From contig JAPUJD010000097.1 of assembly GCA_027296385.1 (NCBI GenBank), forward strand, positions 1-11,811: a DNA stretch of 11,811 nucleotides, in the 5' to 3' direction. Source of the DNA: Acidobacteriota bacterium. Its GTDB lineage: Bacteria > Acidobacteriota > Thermoanaerobaculia > Multivoradales > JAHEKO01. The notes under the pieces are model-generated. The model was given only the letters and a program-made list of their open reading frames with translations, had not been told where the DNA came from and searched no databases. The position numbers and the translations under genes are program-made. Shown here piece after piece: positions 1 through 6,927 of the stretch; position 1 is the first letter of the stretch, and every line of letters begins with the position of its first letter.

Positions 1-83
1 ACGCAGTGATCTACCAAGGCAAGACGCCGGTCTTGGCATTGGCCGAGCTGATGACCCGGGTTCTCAAGGCGGAGGTCGAGTGA
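1..83 (+). CDS. gpsA: C-terminal end of probable NAD(P)+ glycerol-3-phosphate dehydrogenase (partial)
   Basis: Only the last 26 codons are present (reading frame begins at base 3, stop TGA 81-83); the start lies outside the window. The visible tail contains VIYQGKTPVLALAELMTR followed by a Lys-Ala-Glu ending. This resembles the typical GpsA C-terminus, where a 'vlyeGk.p..Av.eLM.R..KaE' stretch closes the substrate-binding helical domain. GpsA reduces dihydroxyacetone phosphate to sn-glycerol-3-phosphate for phospholipid synthesis in the cytoplasm. Its stop overlaps the GTG start of guaA by 4 bp (GTGA), which indicates translational coupling. The identification rests on a short tail only, so another enzyme with a similar ending cannot be excluded. 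Confidence 0.62.
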   Translation, partial: AVIYQGKTPVLALAELMTRVLKAEVE

Positions 84-1624
84 CCAGCGAACACCAGAGT
101 GTTCTCATCCTGGATTTCGGCAGCCAGTACACGCAGCTCATCGCGCGCCGGGTACGGGAGAACCGGGTCTATTGTGAGATTCATCCACCGTTCCTCGATC
201 CGGCCGAGATCGAACGCCGGCAGCCGATCGGACTGATCCTCTCCGGGGGGCCGCAGAGCGTCTACGAAGAGGATGCGGCGCGGCCGGACGCAAGGCTCTT
301 CGAACTGGGTATCCCGGTGCTTGGGATCTGCTACGGAATGCAGCTCATGGCGCGGGAGCTCGGTGGCACCGTCGAAGGCTCCGACCACCGCGAGTACGGG
401 CGGGCCGAAATCGAGTTGTCGAACGCCGGGCTCCTGTTCGACGGTTGCGAGGCTCGCGAGACTGTCTGGATGAGTCACGGCGATCGCGTCTCGGAGCTTC
501 CTCCCGGATTTTCTGCCTGTGCGGCGACCACCAATGCGCCCATCGTCGCTTTCGAGGATAGAGCGCGGGGGTTCTTCGGCATCCAGTTCCATCCGGAGGT
601 TTCGCACACCGTCTCCGGTGACCAGATTCTGCAGAACTTCCTCTTCAGCGCCTGCCAGGCTGCGGGAGACTGGGGCATGGCGTCGTTTCTCGAGGAGACG
701 GTGGCGGGACTCCAGCGGCAATTCCCCGAGGGCAACATCATCTGCGGACTCTCGGGTGGGGTCGACAGCTCGGTCCTTGCAGTCCTTCTCGACAAGGCGT
801 TCGGCGATCGCGTCAAGCCGGTCTTCGTCGACAACGGCCTCATGCGCAAGAACGAGTGCGAGCAAGTGCTTCACTCGTTGCGCGACGGGCTCGGGCTGGC
901 GGTCATCGCGGCCCAGGCCGGCGAACGTTTTCTGGCCGCTCTCGATGGCATTACCGATCCGGAGGAGAAACGGCGAACCATCGGCCGGGTTTTCGTCGAG
1001 GTGTTCGAGGCCGAGGCCAGGAGTATCCCCGACGCGCGATACCTGGCTCAGGGGACGCTCTATCCGGACGTGATCGAGTCGGTCTCGGTGCATGGCCCTT
1101 CGGCGACGATCAAGACCCATCACAACGTGGGCGGCCTGCCCGAGAAGCTCGGCTTCGAGCTCATCGAGCCGCTGCGGTTCCTGTTCAAGGACGAGGTGCG
1201 CCAACTCGGTCGCGAGCTGCGGATCCCCGAGGCCATGATCGGCCGGCATCCGTTCCCCGGGCCCGGCCTGGCCGTCCGCATCCTCGGGCAGGTGACGCCC
1301 GAGCGCACGGCGCTGCTGCGGGAGGTCGATGCCATCTTCCTGCACGAGCTTCGTGAAGCCGGGTTCTACGACAAGGTGAGCCAGGCTTTCGCCGTCCTCC
1401 TCCCGATCAAGACAGTCGGAGTGATGGGAGACTTTCGGACCTACGACAACGTGGTGGCGCTGCGAGCGGTGGAAACGCAGGACTTCATGACCGCTGACTG
1501 GTACCCCTTGCCGGCGGATCTGCTGGGGCGGACCGCCAACCGGATAGTCAACGAGGTCGACGGCGTAAACCGGGTGGTGTACGACGTCACCAGCAAGCCG
1601 CCGGCAACCATCGAATGGGAGTAG
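80..1624 (+). CDS. guaA: GMP synthase (glutamine-hydrolysing)
   Basis: Converts XMP to GMP using ATP and glutamine, the last step of guanine nucleotide synthesis, in the cytoplasm. The 514-residue length fits full-length bacterial GuaA. The N-terminal class I glutamine amidotransferase domain (about 7-195) has the nucleophile Cys84 in GICYGMQ and the His171/Glu173 pair in FHPE. The ATP pyrophosphatase domain follows, with its P-loop SGGVDSS at 225-231. The C-terminal dimerisation/XMP-binding domain has IGRHPFPGPGLAVRI and ends in the characteristic KPPATIEWE. The start is GTG at 80, preceded by an AGGCGGAGG ribosome-binding sequence at 67-75 inside the upstream gene. The stop lies 10 bp inside the following glutaredoxin-like gene. 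All catalytic residues are present and nothing looks damaged. Confidence 0.98.
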   Translation: MTSEHQSVLILDFGSQYTQLIARRVRENRVYCEIHPPFLDPAEIERRQPIGLILSGGPQSVYEEDAARPDARLFELGIPVLGICYGMQLMARELGGTVEGSDHREYGRAEIELSNAGLLFDGCEARETVWMSHGDRVSELPPGFSACAATTNAPIVAFEDRARGFFGIQFHPEVSHTVSGDQILQNFLFSACQAAGDWGMASFLEETVAGLQRQFPEGNIICGLSGGVDSSVLAVLLDKAFGDRVKPVFVDNGLMRKNECEQVLHSLRDGLGLAVIAAQAGERFLAALDGITDPEEKRRTIGRVFVEVFEAEARSIPDARYLAQGTLYPDVIESVSVHGPSATIKTHHNVGGLPEKLGFELIEPLRFLFKDEVRQLGRELRIPEAMIGRHPFPGPGLAVRILGQVTPERTALLREVDAIFLHELREAGFYDKVSQAFAVLLPIKTVGVMGDFRTYDNVVALRAVETQDFMTADWYPLPADLLGRTANRIVNEVDGVNRVVYDVTSKPPATIEWE

Positions 1625-1866
1625 CGGGAACCTTCGAGCTCGTCACCCGGGTCGAGTGTCACCTCTGCGAGGAGATGGAGCAGATCGTGCGGCCGATCCT
1701 CGCCGCGCACGGCCTGGAGCTCGGCTACCGTGACGTCGATGCCGAGCCGCAACTGCTGGAGCGCTACGGCGACGTGGTGCCGGTGTTGCTGCGGGACGGG
1801 CGGCCAGTGGCGAAGATCCGCCTGACGACGGCACAGGTCGAGCGCCTGCTTCGCCGGCGGCGGTAG
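1615..1866 (+). CDS. Glutaredoxin-like protein (DUF836 type)
   Basis: An 83-residue single-domain thioredoxin-fold protein. It has a CxxC redox motif (Cys15-His-Leu-Cys18) after the first beta strand (FELVTRVECHLC) and a Val-Pro pair in DVVPVLLRDG, where glutaredoxins carry the cis-proline. The RDVDAEPQLLERYGD segment matches the central helix region of the DUF836 (PF05768) glutaredoxin-like family. Such proteins are expected to be small cytoplasmic thiol-disulfide exchange or glutathione-type redox factors, but their physiological partners are generally unknown. The ATG at 1615 lies inside the end of guaA (10-bp overlap), so expression is probably coupled to guaA. It is the last gene of the rightward group and meets the convergent methyltransferase gene after 72 nt. 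Confidence 0.85.
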   Translation: MGVAGTFELVTRVECHLCEEMEQIVRPILAAHGLELGYRDVDAEPQLLERYGDVVPVLLRDGRPVAKIRLTTAQVERLLRRRR

Positions 1867-1919
1867 CATGGAGCCCGGTCAGCCCCTTGCTTCGAGAGGC
1901 CTACGCGGTGCTCCTGCGT

Positions 1920-1940
1920 CAGCCGGCGAGGCTGCGTTTT
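1920..1940 (+). terminator. Weak candidate intrinsic terminator for the guaA operon
   Basis: An inverted repeat CAGCC (1920-1924) / GGCTG (1930-1934) with a 5-nt loop is followed by CGTTTT (1935-1940). It sits between the convergent guaA operon and methyltransferase gene, where a terminator is expected. The stem is only 5 bp and the T-run only 4 nt, and the run extends into the last codons of the opposite-strand methyltransferase gene. It could be chance in G+C-rich DNA. Confidence 0.3.
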
Positions 1941-2571
1941 ACAGGTTCGAGCTTGCCGGATCTCCAGGTTGCTGATGAACGCCGTTGGCTTTGAGCAGGA
2001 AGCTGTTGCCGCGCAGCCAGGGCGCCAGCTCGAGCTTCTCCAGATGGACTCGGAGCGCTCCGGTGGCGTCGTCCTCTAGGCGCCAGCCACGGGCTTCGAA
2101 CCAATCGAGCCAGTCGCTGTGGGGGCGGCAGTTGATATGCCCGCGGCCTGCTTGGCCTTCCGGCGCGGCCGAGAAGTAGATCCACGACCTGGCCACGCGC
2201 GACAGGGTCTCGACCAGTGCGAGGGAGCGCTCAGGGGCGATGTGTTCCGCCACCTCGACACAGCAAGCGAGATCAAAGCTGCCGACCGCGGAGCCGAAAT
2301 CGGCCACCCGGACCGCACCGTTGAGCCGCCTGGCCAGGAGGTGGGGGACATCGGGCGAGATGTCGATGCCGGCGACGGACTTGCCGGCGCCCTGAAAGCG
2401 CTCGAGGAGGAAGCCGTTGCCACAGCCGACGTCGATCGCCGAGTCGAACGAGAGGTGACGCAGCAAGAAGTCGGCCAGCAGATCGTAATCTGGACGAAAC
2501 CGTTCCCGTCGCCGAAGATCCCGCAGGCGGTAGGGCTTGGGGCGGCGGGCAAGCCGCCGGAGCACGTTCAC
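1939..2571 (-). CDS. Class I SAM-dependent methyltransferase
   Basis: A 210-residue protein with a Rossmann-type methyltransferase core. Motif I is DVGCGNG at about 48-54, followed by an acidic residue ending the second strand (Asp70 in VAGID) that would contact the SAM ribose. VEVAEH at 105-110 is the usual post-motif segment. The HINCRPHSDW segment near 145-154 and the following WFEARGW resemble Methyltransf_23-type enzymes found with sugar or lipid modification genes; the substrate cannot be deduced. The chosen start is GTG at 2571, in a GTGA overlap with the stop of the upstream phosphoesterase and with AGGA 8 nt upstream. An in-frame open stretch extends to 2859, but it lies inside the phosphoesterase and is Arg-rich, unlike real protein. 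A second GTG at 2565 is an alternative start. It is the last gene of the leftward operon. Confidence 0.85.
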   Translation of the reverse strand: MNVLRRLARRPKPYRLRDLRRRERFRPDYDLLADFLLRHLSFDSAIDVGCGNGFLLERFQGAGKSVAGIDISPDVPHLLARRLNGAVRVADFGSAVGSFDLACCVEVAEHIAPERSLALVETLSRVARSWIYFSAAPEGQAGRGHINCRPHSDWLDWFEARGWRLEDDATGALRVHLEKLELAPWLRGNSFLLKANGVHQQPGDPASSNL

Positions 2572-3653
2572 TTGGATTCCTCGGGCCTTTTTTCGACGAT
2601 CTTGTCCCACTGGATCGGTTGCAGCCGATCGGGGTTCTTTTTTAGCATCTTTGCCAGTCGCACTGCGAGTCGATTCTGTAGGGTTTCGATCTTGCCCTTG
2701 TCCGCGTCTTCGACGCTCATCCAGCCGCCGGCGATCATGCCATGGCCGCCGCCCTTGCCGCGGCGTCCCAGGAGTCGCCTCATCAGGCGCCCGGCATCGC
2801 CGCTCGGATTGGTTGTCCTGACCGAGAGATAGAGCCGATCCTTGAAGGTGCCGGTGCACAGCGACCAGGTCTTGCCCTCCAGCCTCAGCAGCAGGTCCGC
2901 GACTTCAGGCACGATGTCCGGTTGGTCGACCGGGCCCAGGTGAGAGATGATCAGCGTACTCACCGTGGCCATGCCCTCGACGGCTCGACGCAGCGTGTGG
3001 AAATACTCCAGCCTCAGCGGAGGGGATTGGATCTTGGCCAGCGCCCGGAAGTCGGAGAGCGGCCGCAAGGTGTCGTACATGGCGCGGTCCGCACTCGAGT
3101 ACTCGCGCCGGAAGTCCTGGGTCTCGGTGACGATGGCGTAGAGCAGCGCGGTGGCGTTCTCCTTTGAGATGGCGAGCCCTGCTGCCTCCATGTACTCGGC
3201 GAGAATGGTGGCCGTCGCCCCGTAGTTGGTTCGGATGTCGGCAAACTGGGCGTCTCGCGTTGCTCGACGCATGGGGTGGTGGTCGAACACCAGGTCGGGA
3301 CAAAGATGGTCCGGGAACTGATTGTTGCCGGTACCGGGTTGGCAGTCGACGAGCGCAAAATGGCGGTAGTTCTTCCAGTTGAGGTGGCGCAGGTGGCTCA
3401 GCGACAAGCGTAGAGTACGGACCATCTGGCGATTTTCCGCCCGCCCGATGATGCCGCCGTAGGCGATGGTGACCCGGCGCTTGAAGGTCTTTCGCAGCAG
3501 GACGTTGAGCGCTGCCGCGGCCGCCAGCGAGTCGGGGTCCGGGTTGTCGTGAGTCAGGACGAGCCACCGCCCGCGCTGTGAATGGCGAGCAAGCAAATCC
3601 TGCATCTCGGCATAGCGCTCTCGCGTGCGCTCGGTAATCATGGAGCGCTGCAT
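2568..3653 (-). CDS. DHH/DHHA1-family phosphoesterase (NrnA-like)
   Basis: A 361-residue member of the DHH phosphoesterase superfamily, metal-dependent enzymes that include nanoRNases, pAp phosphatases and cyclic-dinucleotide hydrolases. The DHH domain has motif I THDNPDPDS (34-42), an Asp in ALVDCQPG (Asp103), the signature DHH at 124-126, and a later Asp180 in ETQDF. The C-terminal DHHA1 substrate-binding domain carries GGGHGMIAGG (301-310). About 50 Lys/Arg-rich residues follow, making it longer than a typical NrnA. Function is probably hydrolysis of short oligonucleotides or a nucleotide phosphoester in the cytoplasm; the exact substrate is not readable. The start is uncertain: ATG 3653 lacks a clear Shine-Dalgarno sequence and ATG 3641 is also possible. 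An in-frame extension to 4109 lies inside the FAD oxidase gene and is rejected. It begins 32 nt after that gene and overlaps the methyltransferase start by 3 bases of its stop codon. Confidence 0.92.
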   Translation of the reverse strand: MQRSMITERTRERYAEMQDLLARHSQRGRWLVLTHDNPDPDSLAAAAALNVLLRKTFKRRVTIAYGGIIGRAENRQMVRTLRLSLSHLRHLNWKNYRHFALVDCQPGTGNNQFPDHLCPDLVFDHHPMRRATRDAQFADIRTNYGATATILAEYMEAAGLAISKENATALLYAIVTETQDFRREYSSADRAMYDTLRPLSDFRALAKIQSPPLRLEYFHTLRRAVEGMATVSTLIISHLGPVDQPDIVPEVADLLLRLEGKTWSLCTGTFKDRLYLSVRTTNPSGDAGRLMRRLLGRRGKGGGHGMIAGGWMSVEDADKGKIETLQNRLAVRLAKMLKKNPDRLQPIQWDKIVEKRPEESK

Positions 3654-3685
3654 TGTACCCGAGGCACGGGGCTCATCGGTGACCT

Positions 3686-5101
3686 TCAGGGGAAGATCTT
3701 GTCCGGGTTGAGGATGCCGAGGGGGTCGAAGGCCTGCTTTACCCTTCGCATCAGGTCCAGAGTCGCGGGCGTCAGGGCACGGGTGAGGTGCCGGCGCTGA
3801 GTCCAGCCGATACCGTGCTCGCCGGAGACCGCCCCGCCGAGCTCGAGGACCGAGCTGATGAGCTCCGTCTCGGCGCGATCCCGGCTCTCTTCCCACGTCG
3901 ACTGGTCGAGCTCTCCACGCAGCAGGTTGATGTGGAGGTTGCCGTCGCCGGCGTGGCCGTAGCAGACGCTCTCGAGGCCGGCGGCCGTGGCCGCTCGTCG
4001 GGCCGCCCTGACGAGGGCGGCCAGGGCCGAGCGTGGTACGACGGCATCGACTTCCTTGTAGGACGAATGACCCTTGACGGCTTCGCCGATCTTCGAGCGA
4101 ATCTTCCACAGGCGGCGTTGGGCGCGCGCGTCCTGAGCGACGAGGGGTTCGTTGGGCGCGAAGACCTCGCCCAGCCGCGCTGCCGCGGCGAGCAGCTGTT
4201 CGCTCGTCTCACCGTCGAGCTCGAGGAGGAGAAAGGCCTCCGCCCCCTGAAGCTCGGACGGCAGGTCGTGGCTCCGCGCCAGCAGCTCGATCGCGCGAGC
4301 CTCCATGAGCTCACAAGCCGCGGGCTCGACGCCGGACGCGAAGACCTCGCTGACGGCTCGCGCGGCTCTCTCCAAGCTGTCGAAGCCGAAGCCGAGAACG
4401 AGTGTCGCGGCCGGCTGGCGTATCAAGCGTAGGGTGGCGGCGGTGATAACGGCCAGCGTGCCTTCCGAGCCGACCAGCAGTTGAGTCAGGTTGTAGCCGG
4501 TGACGTCCTTGCGGTTGGCGCTGCCGGTGTGGACCACGTCGCCGGACGCCAGGACCGCCTCGAGGCCGAGCACGAAGCGCCGCGTGGTGCCGTACTTGCA
4601 CGAATGCGGTCCCGCCGAGTCTTCGGCGATGTTACCGCCGATGAGGCACGACTCGCGGCTCGCCGGATCGGGGGGATAGTACAGTCCGTGCTGCGCGACC
4701 GCTTCCTGTAGCTGGCCGGTCACGACCCCGGCCTCGGTCTCGACGGTCATGTCGGCGACGTTCAGGTCCCGGATGCGGTCGAGGCGCTCGAGCGACAGGG
4801 CGAGTCCGCCGCGCACGGGTAGAGCGCCGCCGGAGAGCCCCGTGCGCGCGCCTTGCGGCGTCACCGGCAGGCGCTCGGCGCTGGCCCAGCGCATGACGGC
4901 AGCTACCTGGGCGACGGAGGCGGGCCACGCGACCGCGGCCGGCGGAAAGCGCAGACTCTCGGTCTCATCCTGGCCGTGGCGTTGCAGGGCGTCGGCGTCG
5001 ACGGAGAGCGAGCTCGCCGGCAAGAGCGTCGCCAGGCGTGCCAGGGCCGCGGCCGACAAGGCTGCGCCGGCCGAGGGTCGTGCGTCAGATGAGTCCGCCA
5101 C
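3686..5101 (-). CDS. FAD-linked oxidase, GlcD / D-lactate dehydrogenase type
   Basis: A 471-residue flavoprotein of the VAO/PCMH family that oxidises a D-2-hydroxy acid such as D-lactate, glycolate or D-2-hydroxyglutarate. The FAD_binding_4 domain (about 53-230) has PQGARTGLSGG (82-92), the pyrophosphate/isoalloxazine region PPDPAS and GGNIAEDSAGPHSCKYG (155-171), and TGYNLTQLLVGSEGTLAVIT (201-220). The C-terminal FAD-oxidase domain has YGHAGDGNLHIN (381-392) and SGEHGIG (426-432). Its His383, His390 and Glu428 match the metal-site residues of D-lactate and D-2-hydroxyglutarate dehydrogenases. It ends FDPLGILNPDKIFP, typical of the family. The chosen start is GTG at 5101, with only a weak AGG upstream. 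An ATG at 5185 is in frame but would overlap the divergent gene and adds an atypical sequence. It is the first gene of the leftward operon. Substrate specificity cannot be decided from motifs. Confidence 0.93.
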   Translation of the reverse strand: MADSSDARPSAGAALSAAALARLATLLPASSLSVDADALQRHGQDETESLRFPPAAVAWPASVAQVAAVMRWASAERLPVTPQGARTGLSGGALPVRGGLALSLERLDRIRDLNVADMTVETEAGVVTGQLQEAVAQHGLYYPPDPASRESCLIGGNIAEDSAGPHSCKYGTTRRFVLGLEAVLASGDVVHTGSANRKDVTGYNLTQLLVGSEGTLAVITAATLRLIRQPAATLVLGFGFDSLERAARAVSEVFASGVEPAACELMEARAIELLARSHDLPSELQGAEAFLLLELDGETSEQLLAAAARLGEVFAPNEPLVAQDARAQRRLWKIRSKIGEAVKGHSSYKEVDAVVPRSALAALVRAARRAATAAGLESVCYGHAGDGNLHINLLRGELDQSTWEESRDRAETELISSVLELGGAVSGEHGIGWTQRRHLTRALTPATLDLMRRVKQAFDPLGILNPDKIFP

Positions 5102-5183
5102 GATGGGCCTATCGTATAGTCCTCGAAGCGGCCGGGCGGGAAGCAGCAGCCTTTCCGGAGCTTGCCGTGAGGGAGATCGACCC
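5102..5183. promoter_or_regulatory. Divergent promoter region between FAD oxidase and DUF547 genes
   Basis: An 82-nt non-coding gap separates two divergent start codons, so it should hold promoters for both. On the + strand TATAGT (5115-5120) matches TATAAT at 5 of 6 positions and would give a leader of about 57 nt before the DUF547 ATG. On the - strand TACGAT (5116-5111) lies 9 nt before the FAD oxidase GTG. The two hexamers overlap face to face. No convincing TTGACA-like -35 element was seen for either. A GGGAG ribosome-binding sequence (5170-5174) precedes ATG 5184. Confidence 0.4.
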
Positions 5184-5957
5184 ATGCGTACGAGGCGGAA
5201 TATCCAGAGAGTGTTGTTGGCGCTTGCGCTGTGTCTGAGCGCCGTTCCCGAAGCGGCGATAGCGACGGCGGACCGGACCGACCTGTGGGATGACCTGTTG
5301 CGGGCTCACGTCCGGGACGGCGGCATCGACTATGCCGCCCTGGCATCGGAGAAGGACGTCTTGGACGCCTATCTCGAGTCAGTCGCGACGGCCGACGTGG
5401 AGGAGATGGACGACGCGAACCGGTTGGCTTTCTGGATCAACGCCTACAACGCAGGGGTGGCCGGCTTCGTGCTCGAGCGCTACCCCGCGATCGGCTCGGT
5501 GCGTGACGTCGACGGTTTCTTCGACGGGCTGACCTTCGTCGTGGCGGGTAGTGAGCTGACTCTCGACGAGGTCGAAGGTCGGGCGCGGGACAGCGGTGAT
5601 CCGCGGGTGCATTTCGCGGTGGTCTGTGCCTCCACTAGCTGCCCGGACCTGCGTGGCGAGGCGTTTGTCGGTCCGCGGCTCGACGAGCAGCTGGAGGACC
5701 AGACGAGCCGGTTTCTCGCCGACCCGACGAAGGGACTGCGCTTCGACGAAGAGGCGGAGGATCTGTACTTGTCCTCGATCTTCAAGTGGTACGCTGGCGA
5801 CTTCACCGGCGGCAGTACGGTGATCGCCTTCTTCGCCCGCAGCAAGGTCACGCAGTGGGTCTTGCCCCACTTGCCGCCGGATCTCGCGGCGCGCCTTCGC
5901 TTCGTCGAACCCTCGGTGCGCTATTTGGACTACGATTGGAGCCTCAACGACCGTTGA
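5184..5957 (+). CDS. Exported DUF547 domain protein
   Basis: A 257-residue protein with an N-terminal Sec-type signal peptide: basic MRTRR, a hydrophobic core at about 9-20 (VLLALALCLSA), and likely cleavage near 25-29 (AIATA). The remainder is a DUF547 (PF04784) domain, recognised by RLAFWINAYNA (80-90), CASTSCPDLRGEAF (148-161), LSSIFKWYAGDF (196-207) and the closing RYLDYDW (246-252). The family is widespread in bacteria and plants and has no established biochemical activity. The conserved Cys148 and Cys153 and the Trp/Asn pair are its hallmark. It is probably periplasmic, as there is no lipobox cysteine. The start is ATG 5184 with GGGAG 9 nt upstream. lgt begins 7 nt after its stop, so the two are probably cotranscribed. 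Confidence 0.9.
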   Translation: MRTRRNIQRVLLALALCLSAVPEAAIATADRTDLWDDLLRAHVRDGGIDYAALASEKDVLDAYLESVATADVEEMDDANRLAFWINAYNAGVAGFVLERYPAIGSVRDVDGFFDGLTFVVAGSELTLDEVEGRARDSGDPRVHFAVVCASTSCPDLRGEAFVGPRLDEQLEDQTSRFLADPTKGLRFDEEAEDLYLSSIFKWYAGDFTGGSTVIAFFARSKVTQWVLPHLPPDLAARLRFVEPSVRYLDYDWSLNDR

Positions 5958-5964
5958 GGCTTCA

Positions 5965-6759
5965 ATGATCCCAGAGCTCTTTCACCTAGGTTCGATCAGT
6001 ATCAGCCCGTTCGGGCCGGCCATGGTGGCCGCGTTCATGGTGGCTTGGGCTCAGCTGCGCTGGGGCTTGCGCCAATACGACCTTCTCGACGAGGAGAACG
6101 CCAGCGCGATCCTGCTTGCGGCCGGAGTCGGTGGCATCGTCGGCGCCAAGGTCTACTATGCCATGCTCTACGGCGACTGGCATCTCTTGTTCAGTCGTTC
6201 GGGCCTGGTTTTCTACGGTGGTTTGATCGGCGGCGCCCTGGCCGTCGTCTGGGCCGCGAGGAGGCGCAACATGCCGGTGCTGCGGGTCTTCGACGTCGGT
6301 GCGCCGGCGGTGGCGATAGGTTACGCCATCGGCCGTGTGGGCTGCTTCCTGGTCGGTGACGACTTCGGGCGCGCCACCAACATGCCGTGGGGCGTCAAGT
6401 TCCCCTACGGGCTGCCGTTCCCCACCACTGCCGGCAACATGCGAGCCTTTGGCGGCGACATCGATCCGAACCTGCCGGCCGGGGAGTTGCTCGCCGTGCA
6501 TCCCACCCAGCTGTACGAGACCGCCGCCGGCATCGTGGTGCTGCTGGTCTGTCGCAAGATGCTGCGTAGCGGGGCGCGGATGGGGCAGACAGCGGTGGTC
6601 GGTTTTGCCCTACTGGCGGGGGAACGTTTCCTGGTGGAGATCCTGCGTGCCAAGGATGATCGCTTCTTCGGCCCCTTCTCGCTGGCGCAGCTGCTGAGCC
6701 TCGCCATCCTGGCCGGACTGGTGATTCTGTGGACCCAGCTCCGCGACCGACGGGCGTGA
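5965..6759 (+). CDS. lgt: Prolipoprotein diacylglyceryl transferase
   Basis: A 264-residue polytopic inner-membrane enzyme that transfers diacylglycerol from phosphatidylglycerol to the lipobox cysteine of prolipoproteins, the first step of lipoprotein maturation. Evidence is the set of hydrophobic segments (about 17-30, 48-67, 83-98, 112-130, 185-197, 208-222, 240-256) together with GLVFYGGLIGG (80-90), the signature-region GRVGCFLVGDDFGR (123-136), VHPTQLYE (178-185), and GERFLVEILRAKDDRF (219-234). The length is usual for the family. Compared with E. coli Lgt, the essential His103 position is Tyr84 here, and the Asn and Glu of the 'GR.GNF.N.E' signature are Cys127 and Asp132. The signature Arg (Arg124) and C-terminal arginines are kept. 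I regard this as a subfamily variant rather than a dead enzyme. ATG 5965 is preceded by TTGAGG. Confidence 0.96.
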   Translation: MIPELFHLGSISISPFGPAMVAAFMVAWAQLRWGLRQYDLLDEENASAILLAAGVGGIVGAKVYYAMLYGDWHLLFSRSGLVFYGGLIGGALAVVWAARRRNMPVLRVFDVGAPAVAIGYAIGRVGCFLVGDDFGRATNMPWGVKFPYGLPFPTTAGNMRAFGGDIDPNLPAGELLAVHPTQLYETAAGIVVLLVCRKMLRSGARMGQTAVVGFALLAGERFLVEILRAKDDRFFGPFSLAQLLSLAILAGLVILWTQLRDRRA

Positions 6760-6927
6760 GCGAGCGGCATGTGCGAGCAGTGTTGCCGCCGACCTTGCGT
6801 CGGGAGCCGTGATCGAGGACTCTGTCGATGAGGGAATCGACTACGTTGCGTCACGGTTGACGACAGCGAGCCCGCTGGAGGATCGCGCGTCAACGCGGGC
6901 CAAACCAGGAGATAGAGGAGCTCCACG
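6760..6927. promoter_or_regulatory. 168-nt intergenic region upstream of the VWA gene pair
   Basis: This is the largest gap in the window and the likely site of a promoter for the VWA block. I see no convincing -35/-10 pair. Two short inverted repeats lie close together: CAGCG-AGCC-CGCTG (6864-6877) and CGCG-TCAA-CGCG (6886-6897). Neither has a T-run, so they are not obvious terminators. A strong ribosome-binding site GAGGAG (6915-6920) precedes ATG 6928 by 7 nt and is part of a GGAGCTCC palindrome (6917-6924). A short frame opening at GTG 6810 has no other support. Confidence 0.35.

Noticed and set aside
1868..1978. Small open frame ATG 1868 (about 36 codons) and another frame with a LLREAYAVLLRQPARL-like stretch between guaA operon and methyltransferase
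   Set aside because: Both run into the convergent methyltransferase gene, have no ribosome-binding site and match no family. A gene remnant is possible but not supported.
2572..2859. N-terminal extension of the methyltransferase
   Set aside because: It overlaps the DHHA1 domain of the phosphoesterase and is low-complexity Arg-rich sequence. The GTG at 2571 has a good ribosome-binding site and a GTGA overlap.
3654..4109. N-terminal extension of the DHH phosphoesterase
   Set aside because: Most of it lies inside the conserved C-terminal domain of the FAD oxidase and looks like out-of-frame translation. Motif I sits at the normal distance from ATG 3653.
4749..5183. N-terminal extension of the DUF547 protein upstream of ATG 5184
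   Set aside because: It is antisense to the FAD oxidase. The ATG at 5184 is followed directly by a signal peptide and preceded by GGGAG.
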